A model generated the notes under the pieces. That model worked only from the letters and a program-made list of their open reading frames with translations, was not told where the DNA came from and searched no databases. Positions 57,485 to 64,000 of a stretch of 64,000 nt of DNA are shown here, piece by piece. The position numbers and the translations under genes are program-made. Source of the DNA: Thalassospira sp. MCCC 1A01428 (GTDB lineage Bacteria > Pseudomonadota > Alphaproteobacteria > Rhodospirillales > Thalassospiraceae); contig NZ_JFJZ01000006.1 of the NCBI RefSeq assembly GCF_002115825.1, positions 62,001 to 126,000 of the forward strand. The letters are read 5' to 3'. Each line of letters opens with the position of its first letter. Within the stretch, counting starts at the first letter, position 1.

Positions 57485-57883
57485 TTAGCGGTTGCCAAAA
57501 CGCGCAATCGCCGCTTCCGAAACAGGCCTAAACAGCGCAACAATCGTTCCCTCCGGGTCGCGGATCATGGCGGCGCGGTTGCCCCAAGGCATCATTTTGG
57601 GTTCGTGAACGATGGTGACGCTGTCTTTGATTTTATCAAACAGGGCATCCACATCATCCACCATCAGTTCGATGATGGCCGTGCGGTTGGCGGCGGGCTC
57701 GCAACTGCCGGGCTGGAAGATGGCGACGGTTTCGGCGCTGCCAATGGCAAGAGTTGCCGCCGGGGTGACGATTTCGGCGAATTGCGGGGCGAGCCAGTCG
57801 GCCGTCTGCCCCATCACCCTTTCGTAAAAGGCCACCATGGCTTTGATATCCTGTGCGATCAGGCGGGTTGATGCGAATTTCAT
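57485..57883 (-). CDS. VOC-fold (glyoxalase-like) protein
   Basis: 132 residues. A single glyoxalase/bleomycin-resistance domain: FASTRLIAQDIKAMVAFYER at the start, IIELMVDDVDALFDKIKD in the middle and WGNRAAMIRDPEGTIVALFRP at the end, where the conserved R-D-P-E-G motif lies. A 29-residue upstream extension of the frame runs through a short tandem repeat and is not part of the protein. Substrate unknown; distinct in sequence from the VOC gene at 508. Confidence 0.85.
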   Translation of the reverse strand: MKFASTRLIAQDIKAMVAFYERVMGQTADWLAPQFAEIVTPAATLAIGSAETVAIFQPGSCEPAANRTAIIELMVDDVDALFDKIKDSVTIVHEPKMMPWGNRAAMIRDPEGTIVALFRPVSEAAIARFGNR

Positions 57884-57915
57884 GTTTGTTTCTCGTACTG
57901 GGCCAGACGGGGCAG

Positions 57916-57948
57916 GGTCTGTAAGGTTTGTAAGGTCTGTAAGGTCTG
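57916..57948. repeat. 9-base tandem repeat upstream of the VOC gene
   Basis: The unit GGTCTGTAA occurs three times in a row with one C-to-T change (57916-57942) and then partially a fourth time. It lies 33 bases before the VOC start codon and could vary in length by slippage. Confidence 0.7.
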
Positions 57949-58138
57949 GCCGGGGAATGCGGTGTTGCATCCCCTTTGTCGCAGATCGCTGCTGACAGCA
58001 TTATGACAACAGCGTTTTTTGAAATTCAGCACGGCCTGATTTTAGGGTGATCTGTTTTGTCGGGGTGGGGCATTCAGGCGGCTATTTGGCCGCCTTTGCC
58101 CCTGTTGGTGTGATTGCGTCAACGGGGCTGGTTTGGTG

Positions 58139-58585
58139 TTAACGCTGATATTTGATAAACGGCGTTAACGTGCCGATGCGATCATAAAGCAGGCGGGCAT
58201 TATGGTTAAATTCCTGCGTCATCCAGTAAACGGACGGGGTGCCGTTTTTGTCGGCCAGCGCATAGGTGGCTTCGATCAGGGCGCGGCCGATGCCAAGCCC
58301 GCGTGCGGCGGGGGAAACATAAAGATCCTGAAGGTAGCACACATCTTCAATGCGCCAGTTATGGTGATGAAAGATGATATGAACAAGGCCGATCAGGGTG
58401 CCGTCGGTTTGTTCGGCCACCAGTGCGCGCTGGTGCGGGCGGGCGGGGTCACGCAGGCGGTTAAATGTGGTGGTGTAAACCTCCGCCGGGACCGTTGATT
58501 GATAAAATTCCAGATATGCCTGCCACAGCATTTGCCACTGGGCTTCGTCTTGCGGGCGAATGTCGCGGATTGTGGTGTTTGTCAT
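58139..58585 (-). CDS. GNAT family N-acetyltransferase
   Basis: 148 residues. It starts TIRDIRPQDEAQWQMLWQAY and carries the acetyl-CoA-binding signature LYVSPAARGLGIGRALIEAT (Q/R-x-x-G-x-G/A form), then VYWMTQEFNHNARLLYDRIG, the usual final strand-helix. The family transfers an acetyl group to an amine; the acceptor is unknown. AAGGG lies ten bases before the ATG at 58585; a longer frame to 58717 runs through the terminator region and is rejected. Confidence 0.87.
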   Translation of the reverse strand: MTNTTIRDIRPQDEAQWQMLWQAYLEFYQSTVPAEVYTTTFNRLRDPARPHQRALVAEQTDGTLIGLVHIIFHHHNWRIEDVCYLQDLYVSPAARGLGIGRALIEATYALADKNGTPSVYWMTQEFNHNARLLYDRIGTLTPFIKYQR

Positions 58586-58713
58586 GGTGTGTCCCTTTGC
58601 GGCAAAGCGGTGCGTTATGTTGTTGCTGATAAAGGACGGAAGCCTTTTGCATAAGGACCACTTTTCAAGATAAGGGCAGACCAATTTGCGGGGTTTGCAT
58701 GTGGGCCCTAAAT

Positions 58714-58745
58714 GCAAAAGCCCCGGTTTTACGCGGGGCTTTTGC
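58714..58745. terminator. bidirectional terminator-like hairpin
   Basis: A perfect 12-bp stem, GCAAAAGCCCCG (58714-58725) with CGGGGCTTTTGC (58734-58745). The A- and T-runs are inside the stem, so it can end transcription in either direction; here it should end msrB. Confidence 0.75.
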
Positions 58746-58791
58746 GAGGGGTGCTAACATGTGTTTGGGATGTGCCGTGGTTCGGGGCGGG

Positions 58792-59241
58792 TTATTGCGG
58801 GTTTTCTACCTGACCCAGATAATCGCCATACCCTTCGGCTTCCATATCATCGCGATGGACAAACCGAAGCGACGCGGAATTGATGCAATAGCGTAATCCG
58901 CCGCGATCTTGCGGGCCATCGGGGAAAACGTGGCCCAGATGGCTGTCGCCATTTGCCGAGCGGATTTCGGTGCGCACCATGCCGTGCGATACATCGCGCA
59001 GCTCGCTGACATGCACGGGGTCTATCGGTTTGGTAAAGCTGGGCCAGCCGCAATGGCTATCGAACTTGTCGCTGGATGCAAAAAGCGGTTCGCCCGAAAC
59101 GATATCCACATAAATGCCTGGCTCGCGGTGATCGAGATATTCGCCGGTGCCGGGGCGTTCGGTGCCGTTTTGCTGGGTGACGTGATATTGTTCCGGCGTC
59201 AGTTTGGCAATGGCATCGGGGTCTTTGCTATAGCGGGGCAT
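58792..59241 (-). CDS. msrB: peptide-methionine (R)-S-oxide reductase
   Basis: 149 residues, a complete MsrB. Signatures: [54 protein letters not shown] and [16 protein letters not shown] with the catalytic Cys. It reduces methionine-R-sulfoxide in proteins with thioredoxin. The two CxxC zinc pairs seen in many MsrBs are absent, so this is the non-zinc form, which is common. AGGAG lies seven bases before the ATG. Confidence 0.95.
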   Translation of the reverse strand: MPRYSKDPDAIAKLTPEQYHVTQQNGTERPGTGEYLDHREPGIYVDIVSGEPLFASSDKFDSHCGWPSFTKPIDPVHVSELRDVSHGMVRTEIRSANGDSHLGHVFPDGPQDRGGLRYCINSASLRFVHRDDMEAEGYGDYLGQVENPQ

Positions 59242-59383
59242 TGAGGCTCCTGTCGTATTTAAAACGGGTTTTGCCCAATATAGGTCGGGATCGCTGTTTT
59301 TGCATCCGGCAGATGATATTTCATCGCTGCGAACGCCGCCATCGTCGTCATCGCCACCAACACCCCGCTGCCGGGATTTGAAA

Positions 59384-59788
59384 TTAATTTACAAAATGCA
59401 GCAATTGCGATGCCACGCACAGGGTGGCGATGACCCCTGCGAAATAGGCAATCGAGCGGATACCGGCGGTCGAAATGCCTGCGCAATAGGTGATGGCATG
59501 AACCAGACGGGCAACCAGAAACAGAACCGCGCCAAATACTGTGACGAAGTTTGAGATGCCGGTGAATTTGGCAACCAGAACCACGATGGCAAAGGGCAAC
59601 AGGTTTTCAAGCAGGTTATGATGGGCGCGCAGCCCGCGTAACGCCGCGCCGCGCCGTTCGGGCAGGGTTTCGCGGTTGCCCATCAGGCCTTTGGCCCCAA
59701 CTTGCTGGCCATAATGCCAGTTATAGAAAAACGGAAATATCAGGCTTAGAATGGCGCAGATCACCAAAATCCATAATTCTATAGTCAT
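59384..59788 (-). CDS. MAPEG-family membrane protein
   Basis: 134 residues with four hydrophobic helices. The MAPEG motif is present: [20 protein letters not shown], with the R-A-x-x-N-x-x-E-x-x pattern of the family's second helix region, and [15 protein letters not shown] further on. Eukaryotic relatives act in eicosanoid and glutathione metabolism; the bacterial proteins are mostly uncharacterised. AAAGGAT lies six bases before the ATG. Confidence 0.85.
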   Translation of the reverse strand: MTIELWILVICAILSLIFPFFYNWHYGQQVGAKGLMGNRETLPERRGAALRGLRAHHNLLENLLPFAIVVLVAKFTGISNFVTVFGAVLFLVARLVHAITYCAGISTAGIRSIAYFAGVIATLCVASQLLHFVN

Positions 59789-59933
59789 ACGATATCCTTT
59801 CGGGTGACGTGCCGGTTCGCGCGGCCATGTTATGGCGGCGACAACAACCTGTGAACTTGTAGGGTCTATACGGGCAAAAATTGTCGCCCGATGACATAAC
59901 GTTTCATCGGGGCCGAAGTTTGCCGCAAAGATG

Positions 59934-59971
59934 AAAAAACATCCGGCACCCCAAAGGGAATACCGGATGTT
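59934..59971 (-). terminator. terminator of the 89-residue protein gene
   Basis: On the minus strand AACATCCGG pairs with CCGGATGTT and runs into TTTTTTC. It sits 55 bases after the stop codon. Confidence 0.8.
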
Positions 59972-60025
59972 TCGCCACGTGGCGGGGCGGGCGGTTGAAA
60001 GGGTGTTTTATGGGTGTGCCGGGGG

Positions 60026-60295
60026 CTAGCCGGTTTTTTGTTCGGTCATGGCGTCCCATGCCTTTTGCAGCCGGTTATTGGCTTCGCGAAAACGCTGGCG
60101 TTTTTCCTCGCTTACCGGTCCCTGGCTGTCCTTGATGTCGTTCCAGGCGGCATTCATATCGTCCCATGCCTGCACAACGGCGCTGGGCAGGGCTTCGATA
60201 CCGGTTTTGTTATCGGTGCAATAACCGGTCAGGCCAAATTCCCAATCCTGAAACTCGCGTTGAAGTTTGGCATGGTCCGGGATGTGACGGGTCAT
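60026..60295 (-). CDS. small soluble protein, paralogue of the gene at 60501
   Basis: 89 residues, helical and charged, no signal peptide. Shared with the next gene: LQREFQDWEFGLTGYCTDNK here against LQKTHADWEKNIHGYCRENQ there, then SAVVQAWDDM against SEVTDAWNDM, and RLQKAWDAM against RLQKAWDKM. The conserved W, GYC and AW positions suggest a small domain of unknown function. AGGAG lies six bases before the ATG and a strong terminator follows, so it is surely expressed as its own unit. Confidence 0.75.
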   Translation of the reverse strand: MTRHIPDHAKLQREFQDWEFGLTGYCTDNKTGIEALPSAVVQAWDDMNAAWNDIKDSQGPVSEEKRQRFREANNRLQKAWDAMTEQKTG

Positions 60296-60420
60296 TTCTG
60301 GCTCCTTGCTGTGGCGGGTGCCGGGTGTGGTTTTTCATCCTTACGCTAGCCTGCAAAGGTGGCATCACTGTGCGGTGTTTGGGCGATTGCAGGGCATAAA
60401 GGGTGCGGTATCCGCAAAAG

Positions 60421-60446
60421 AAAAGGCACCCCGGGGGAAGGGTGCC
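60421..60446 (-). terminator. terminator of the 87-residue protein gene
   Basis: GGCACCC (60425-60431) pairs with GGGTGCC (60440-60446); on the minus strand it runs into TTTTCTTTTG. Confidence 0.7.
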
Positions 60447-60500
60447 AAAGACTGCGTGGGGGAACGCAGGGAGGAAACAGGTGCGGACAACCGGGACCGG

Positions 60501-60764
60501 TTATTTGTTCATCATTTTGTCCCAGGCTTTCTGCAGTCGCTCGGAAGCGCTGCTATGTTTTTGGGCTGCGTCCGTGGCAACACTATCGTCCTTGTGCTGG
60601 GTGCCTTCATAAGATGATGACATATCATTCCAGGCATCGGTCACTTCAGATGGCAAATTGCCGATTTCCATCTGATTTTCCCGGCAATAACCGTGAATGT
60701 TTTTTTCCCAGTCCGCATGAGTCTTTTGCAGTTTCATGCGGTCAAGTGCGGTTTGTTCCATCAT
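60501..60764 (-). CDS. small soluble protein, paralogue of the gene at 60026
   Basis: 87 residues, start MMEQTALDRMKLQKTHADWE with AGGAG nine bases upstream. It matches the 89-residue protein at 60026 along its length (see that entry), with a different, Ser/Asp-rich middle (SSSYEGTQHKDDSVATDAAQ). Each copy has its own ribosome-binding site and terminator, so they are independent units arising from tandem duplication. I do not recognise the family. Confidence 0.72.
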   Translation of the reverse strand: MMEQTALDRMKLQKTHADWEKNIHGYCRENQMEIGNLPSEVTDAWNDMSSSYEGTQHKDDSVATDAAQKHSSASERLQKAWDKMMNK

Positions 60765-61047
60765 GGCGCGGCTCCTTTTTATCTTTATCGAGCTCGTGTT
60801 CTGATAGGGAAACGCGAGTGGTGATAATCGGTTCCCGTAAAAACGTAATTATTTAAAAAAAATCCGGTTGGCCGGTTGATGATATAGGATCATGGACTAT
60901 TTTCGTTGGGTTCACAGGGGGTGAACCCACCATTTCTTTATGTGAAATATGCTTTCAAAACGGTAATGCTGCGGGGCAAAATATGCACAGCATTGCCTTT
61001 GGGTGTGTTTTGCCCAGGGGCTGACCCTGCCTATCGGAGCCTGCCAT

Positions 61048-62307
61048 ATGTCGAAAATGCCCGCAAAGGGGGGTGTACGTGATGCATCGCCCCAAACTGC
61101 GTCTTTATCCAAAACGACCCCTGTTTCAGGTTGGTTAATTCTGTTTCTGGCAACGGCCTGCGGGTTAATTGCTGCTAATCTTTATTATGCGCAGCCGTTG
61201 GTCGGGCCGATCAGCGCCGAATTGGGGCTGTCGCCCCGCGCCGCCGGGTTGATTGTGACGATGACCCAGGTTGGCTATGGCATTGGACTGTTGTTAATTG
61301 TGCCGCTGGGCGATTTGTTTGAAAACCGCAAGCTGGTGATGACGGTGATTGCGCTGGGGGCTGCCGCGTTGCTGGCGTCGGGGCTTGCGATAACGCCGGG
61401 CATATTTTTAACGGCAGCGCTGTTTATTGGCATCGGGTCGGTCGCGGTGCAAATTCTGGTGCCATATGCCGCCCATCTTGCAACCGACGAAACCCGGGGC
61501 CGGGTTGTTGGCAATGTCATGAGCGGGCTGATGTTTGGTATTATGCTGTCGCGCCCGGTTTCAAGTTTCCTGACCGAACTGACCAACTGGCGCGTGATCT
61601 TTTTTGTCTCAACCGCAATGATGATTGTGATGATGGTTGCGGTGCGGCTGATGCTTCCGGTTAGCCGCCCCACCGTGCGCCCGCATTATTTTGAACTGCT
61701 GGGCAGCATGGCACGGTTAATGATCACCAGCCGGGTTTTGCGCCGCCGCGCCCTGTATCAGGCATCGTTGTTTGCAACTTTCAGCCTGTTCTGGACGACG
61801 GTGCCTTTATTGCTGGCCGGGCCGGATTTTAATATGTCGCAGGCGGGCATTGCCCTGTTTGCGCTTGCCGGGGCGGCCGGGGCAGTTGCCGCCCCGATTG
61901 GCGGGCGCATGGCGGACCGGGGCTGGGTGCGCCCGGCAACCGCCATTGCCATGGCGTCGGTGCCTGTCGCCTTGATGCTAACCCATCTGGGGACCATGGG
62001 CAGTGTGTTTTCACTGGTTATTCTGGTGTTGGGCGCCATCATGCTTGATTTTGGCCTGACCTGTAACATGGTGCTGGGCCAGCGGGCGATTTTCTCGTTG
62101 GGGGCGGCCTATCGCAACCGCATAAACGGGGTTTATATGGCAACGTTTTTTGCTGCCGGTGCCATTGGCTCGGCCGTTGGCGGCTGGGCCTTTGCCCATG
62201 GTGGCTGGATGTGGGCAACCGCGGTTGGCATGCTGTTTCCTGCCATGGGGTTGCTATATTATCTGACCGAATATCTGCGCCCGCTCGAGATACCCAAGGC
62301 GTCTTGA
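61048..62307 (+). CDS. MFS transporter
   Basis: 419 residues with twelve hydrophobic helices. The start after a ~30-residue cytoplasmic tail reads LIAANLYYAQPLVGPISAEL, typical of the DHA-like/YfmO-type bacterial exporters; GLLLIVPLGDLFENRKLVMT is the MFS loop 2-3 signature (G-D-x-x-x-x-R-K). The second half has VAAPIGGRMADRGWVRP, the matching loop 8-9 signature. Probably a drug or metabolite exporter, substrate unknown. GGAG lies nine bases before the ATG used; terminator at 62325. Confidence 0.88.
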   Translation: MSKMPAKGGVRDASPQTASLSKTTPVSGWLILFLATACGLIAANLYYAQPLVGPISAELGLSPRAAGLIVTMTQVGYGIGLLLIVPLGDLFENRKLVMTVIALGAAALLASGLAITPGIFLTAALFIGIGSVAVQILVPYAAHLATDETRGRVVGNVMSGLMFGIMLSRPVSSFLTELTNWRVIFFVSTAMMIVMMVAVRLMLPVSRPTVRPHYFELLGSMARLMITSRVLRRRALYQASLFATFSLFWTTVPLLLAGPDFNMSQAGIALFALAGAAGAVAAPIGGRMADRGWVRPATAIAMASVPVALMLTHLGTMGSVFSLVILVLGAIMLDFGLTCNMVLGQRAIFSLGAAYRNRINGVYMATFFAAGAIGSAVGGWAFAHGGWMWATAVGMLFPAMGLLYYLTEYLRPLEIPKAS

Positions 62308-62324
62308 AAACGGATTTTCGCGAA

Positions 62325-62362
62325 AAACGCCAGTGCAGGGTATCTGTGCTGGCGTTTCGTAT
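62325..62362 (+). terminator. MFS gene terminator
   Basis: AAACGCCAG (62325-62333) pairs with CTGGCGTTT (62349-62357), followed by CGTATTT. The T-run is partly inside the stem; moderate strength. Confidence 0.6.
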
Positions 62363-62721
62363 TTATGGGTGGTTTCGACGCCTTTTAGTCAGCCTGCGGA
62401 ATCCCGTTGCTGCCACAATGGCGCGAGGCCTCGCAGGCATTCGACAGGCTTTGGCGAATGCTGGCCTGCCAGTCTATGCCGCTGCAACCTGCCAATATCG
62501 GTGCAGCCACGACCAGAACAATAAGGATGCGCGATAATCGGGCAATGGGGCAGGGCAACGGAAATATCCTTGTCGCAATTTGGGGGCTTTTTTGGCGCAG
62601 TTCATAATGTGGTACGGCAAAACGGCGATTGCAGGGTATCAGGGCTGATCACATTATTGCGATGTAACCGGCAACGAATTTTATAACATGCCTTGTTTTG
62701 CGGCGTCATACGTGGAAAATA
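62363..62721. other. intergenic region
   Basis: About 360 bases. No convincing coding frame; short frames lack ribosome-binding sites. It should hold the promoter of the ArsR-type gene. Confidence 0.5.
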
Positions 62722-63234
62722 ATGCCTATGGCAAACAGCAAAAATGCACACAGGCACATGACCGCGCAGTCACACGATGATATCGCCGTGCAGGACACGG
62801 ACGGAACAAAGGATGCCCAAACCGCAAAAGGGCACGGTCATAAACATGGCGATAATTCTGCGGCCCCCGATGTTGCTGCCCGGCTGGGCCTTAGCCCGTC
62901 GCAAGGCGAGGCTGTTTTGCGCGATGCTTCCAGTGTGATTGGCCAGGATCTTTCATTGCCTGATATCGAGGCGGCAGCGCGCATTTTTGCCTTGCTGGGC
63001 GATGGCGGGCGGTTGCAACTGGTGCTGCGGTGCATGGAACGCCCGCAAACCGTGAGCGAACTTGCCGAGGCCGCTGGCATGTCGCAATCATTGACCAGCC
63101 ATCATTTGCGCCATTTGCGCGACCAGCGCATTCTGGCATCCGAGCGTCGCGGACGGCACATTTATTATACCATCGACGATGCCCATATTTCGTGTGTGGT
63201 GCAGGATGTTTTCGCCCACGTAACGCACGATTAA
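62722..63234 (+). CDS. ArsR/SmtB-family metal-sensing repressor
   Basis: About 170 residues. The first ~70 are His/Asp-rich (HRHMTAQSHDDIAVQ and GHGHKHGDN), unusual for the family and likely metal-binding. The winged helix spans ~80-165: ARIFALLGDGGRLQLVLRCM, PQTVSELAEAAGMSQSLTSH, HLRHLRDQRILASERRGRHIYYTI, ending with DDAHISCVVQDVFAH whose D-x-H-x-x-C/H pattern recalls the alpha-5 zinc site of SmtB/CzrA. It should repress the metal ATPase gene starting at 63436 by binding the repeats at 63339. Two nearby ATGs (62722, 62728) are possible starts. Confidence 0.88.
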   Translation: MPMANSKNAHRHMTAQSHDDIAVQDTDGTKDAQTAKGHGHKHGDNSAAPDVAARLGLSPSQGEAVLRDASSVIGQDLSLPDIEAAARIFALLGDGGRLQLVLRCMERPQTVSELAEAAGMSQSLTSHHLRHLRDQRILASERRGRHIYYTIDDAHISCVVQDVFAHVTHD

Positions 63235-63338
63235 CGTAATCTGCGTTTGGCGGTCTGCCGATCTTTCAGCCTTAATTTTTGGGAATGTGCAAGGACGCTG
63301 CTGTCATTTTGACGCGGTGCCGTAAAACGTGCGCGCCA

Positions 63339-63412
63339 ATATTCAAATGCTGGTTTGAATATCCCTTGACAAAAACACATGAATTGTTATTTGTATATTA
63401 TACATGAATGAT
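63339..63412 (+). promoter_or_regulatory. operator/promoter region of the metal ATPase gene
   Basis: ATATTCAAA (63339-63347) and TTTGAATAT (63354-63362) form a perfect 9-bp inverted repeat with a 6-base spacer, close to SmtB/CadC-type operator halves. TTGACA follows at 63366-63371; a -10 is less clear. Downstream lie the palindrome TGTATATTATACA (63392-63404) and a direct repeat of ACATGAAT (63377 and 63402). It probably binds the ArsR-type repressor encoded just upstream. Confidence 0.65.
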
Positions 63413-63435
63413 AATTTGAATGTTTGTGAGGCGAT

Positions 63436-64000
63436 ATGTCCATAACCCTTAACTGGCGCGATTATGCAGAGCTGGAAAATTGCTCGCAATGCCGCGACTA
63501 TGTGCTGGAAAGCCTGCGCCGCAAACTGGGCGAAAATCAGATTGATGCCAGTGCGGAGGGTGTCACAGTTGCCGGGCAAACCAGCGAACCGGTGCGCAAA
63601 ACTGTTGAAGAAACCCTGCAACAGCGCAATGGGGCCGTGCATCACCACCATTGGGCCGTAAGCGGCATGGATTGCGGGTCTTGTGTTGCCAAAATTGAAA
63701 CCGCCCTGCGCCGTCGCAAGGAAGTGGACTGTGTTGACGTTTCCATGATGCGCGAAACAGTGACGCTGGGCCTGCATGAAGATGGCCGCGAAACCCGCGA
63801 TAACATTTCAAAAACGCTGGGTAAGCTGGGTTACCCGGCACAGGAACGCGCAGCCAAAGGCGAAAAGGTTGAAAAGGCCACCTGTTGTGGCGGCCAAGCC
63901 CCTGCAGATGAAGGCACGCATAACCACGCATATGATCAAGATGACGAACACGATGACAAACACGGTCATGGTCACAGTCATGCGCACGGCCATGGCTTGC
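63436..64000 (+). CDS. heavy-metal P-type ATPase, N-terminal part (runs off the right edge)
   Basis: 188 residues are visible from an ATG at 63436 with GTGAGG upstream. The N-terminus has a degenerate metal site (NCSQCRDYVLESL), then an HMA domain with WAVSGMDCGSCVAKIETALR, the C-x-x-C metal site of soft- and divalent-metal pumps, followed by a Cys pair (TCCGG) and a stretch very rich in His and Asp (DDEHDDKHGHGHSHAHGHG). This arrangement suggests a Zn/Cd/Pb exporter of the ZntA/CadA kind. The membrane and catalytic domains lie outside the window, so the type is inferred. Confidence 0.85.
   Translation, partial: MSITLNWRDYAELENCSQCRDYVLESLRRKLGENQIDASAEGVTVAGQTSEPVRKTVEETLQQRNGAVHHHHWAVSGMDCGSCVAKIETALRRRKEVDCVDVSMMRETVTLGLHEDGRETRDNISKTLGKLGYPAQERAAKGEKVEKATCCGGQAPADEGTHNHAYDQDDEHDDKHGHGHSHAHGHGL

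Overview
The window looks like chromosomal DNA of a marine or halotolerant alphaproteobacterium, most likely a Rhodospirillales member near Thalassospira. That assignment is an inference from gene content and style: a stand-alone ectoine hydroxylase, many c-di-GMP enzymes, the mreBCD-mrdA-rodA order and moderate GC. No rRNA is present to confirm it.

Layout. 0-10 kb: a glyoxalase-fold gene and a divergent WYL regulator share a 21-bp-arm palindrome; next come a TfoX-N protein, a GGDEF-EAL protein, a TPR protein, and a partner-switching module (HATPase-REC-PP2C fusion plus STAS protein) divergent from a LuxO-like sigma-54 activator. 10-23 kb: CobC-like aminotransferase, PhyH oxygenase, hybrid kinase with Hpt, an M24 protein without metal ligands, two small Rho_N-like proteins, a periplasmic binding protein coupled to a GGDEF enzyme, a NAMPT-type enzyme, and tRNA-Lys. 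23-32 kb: cell-shape cluster rodA-mrdA-mreD-mreC-mreB and leuA, which is preceded by a leader peptide rich in rare leucine codons. 32-47 kb: RhtB exporter, diguanylate cyclase, cold-shock protein, cyclo-ligase, EctD, two near-identical tRNA-Gln genes, a decayed LysE exporter, ppx-rlmE, and a split Aer-like PAS/MCP pair. 47-53 kb: guaB, RsmB-like methyltransferase, guaA.

The standout region is 53.1-56.8 kb, directly downstream of guaA. It is strikingly AT-rich and carries two different reverse transcriptases in one operon on the minus strand. They are followed on the same strand by about 250 nt of non-coding, strongly structured DNA that contains a CACACAC tract. This matches the architecture of type 3 defense-associated reverse transcriptase systems (DRT3: Drt3a, Drt3b and an ncRNA with an ACACAC template). 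It is flanked by a decayed ParDE-like toxin-antitoxin locus, and the last ~400 bp of guaA has a different codon style, so the 3' end of guaA looks like a site of gene turnover.

57-64 kb returns to ordinary chromosome: a VOC protein, GNAT acetyltransferase, MsrB, MAPEG protein, two tandem paralogous small proteins, an MFS exporter, and at the right edge an ArsR-type metal sensor with an operator-like repeat and the start of a His-rich heavy-metal P-type ATPase.
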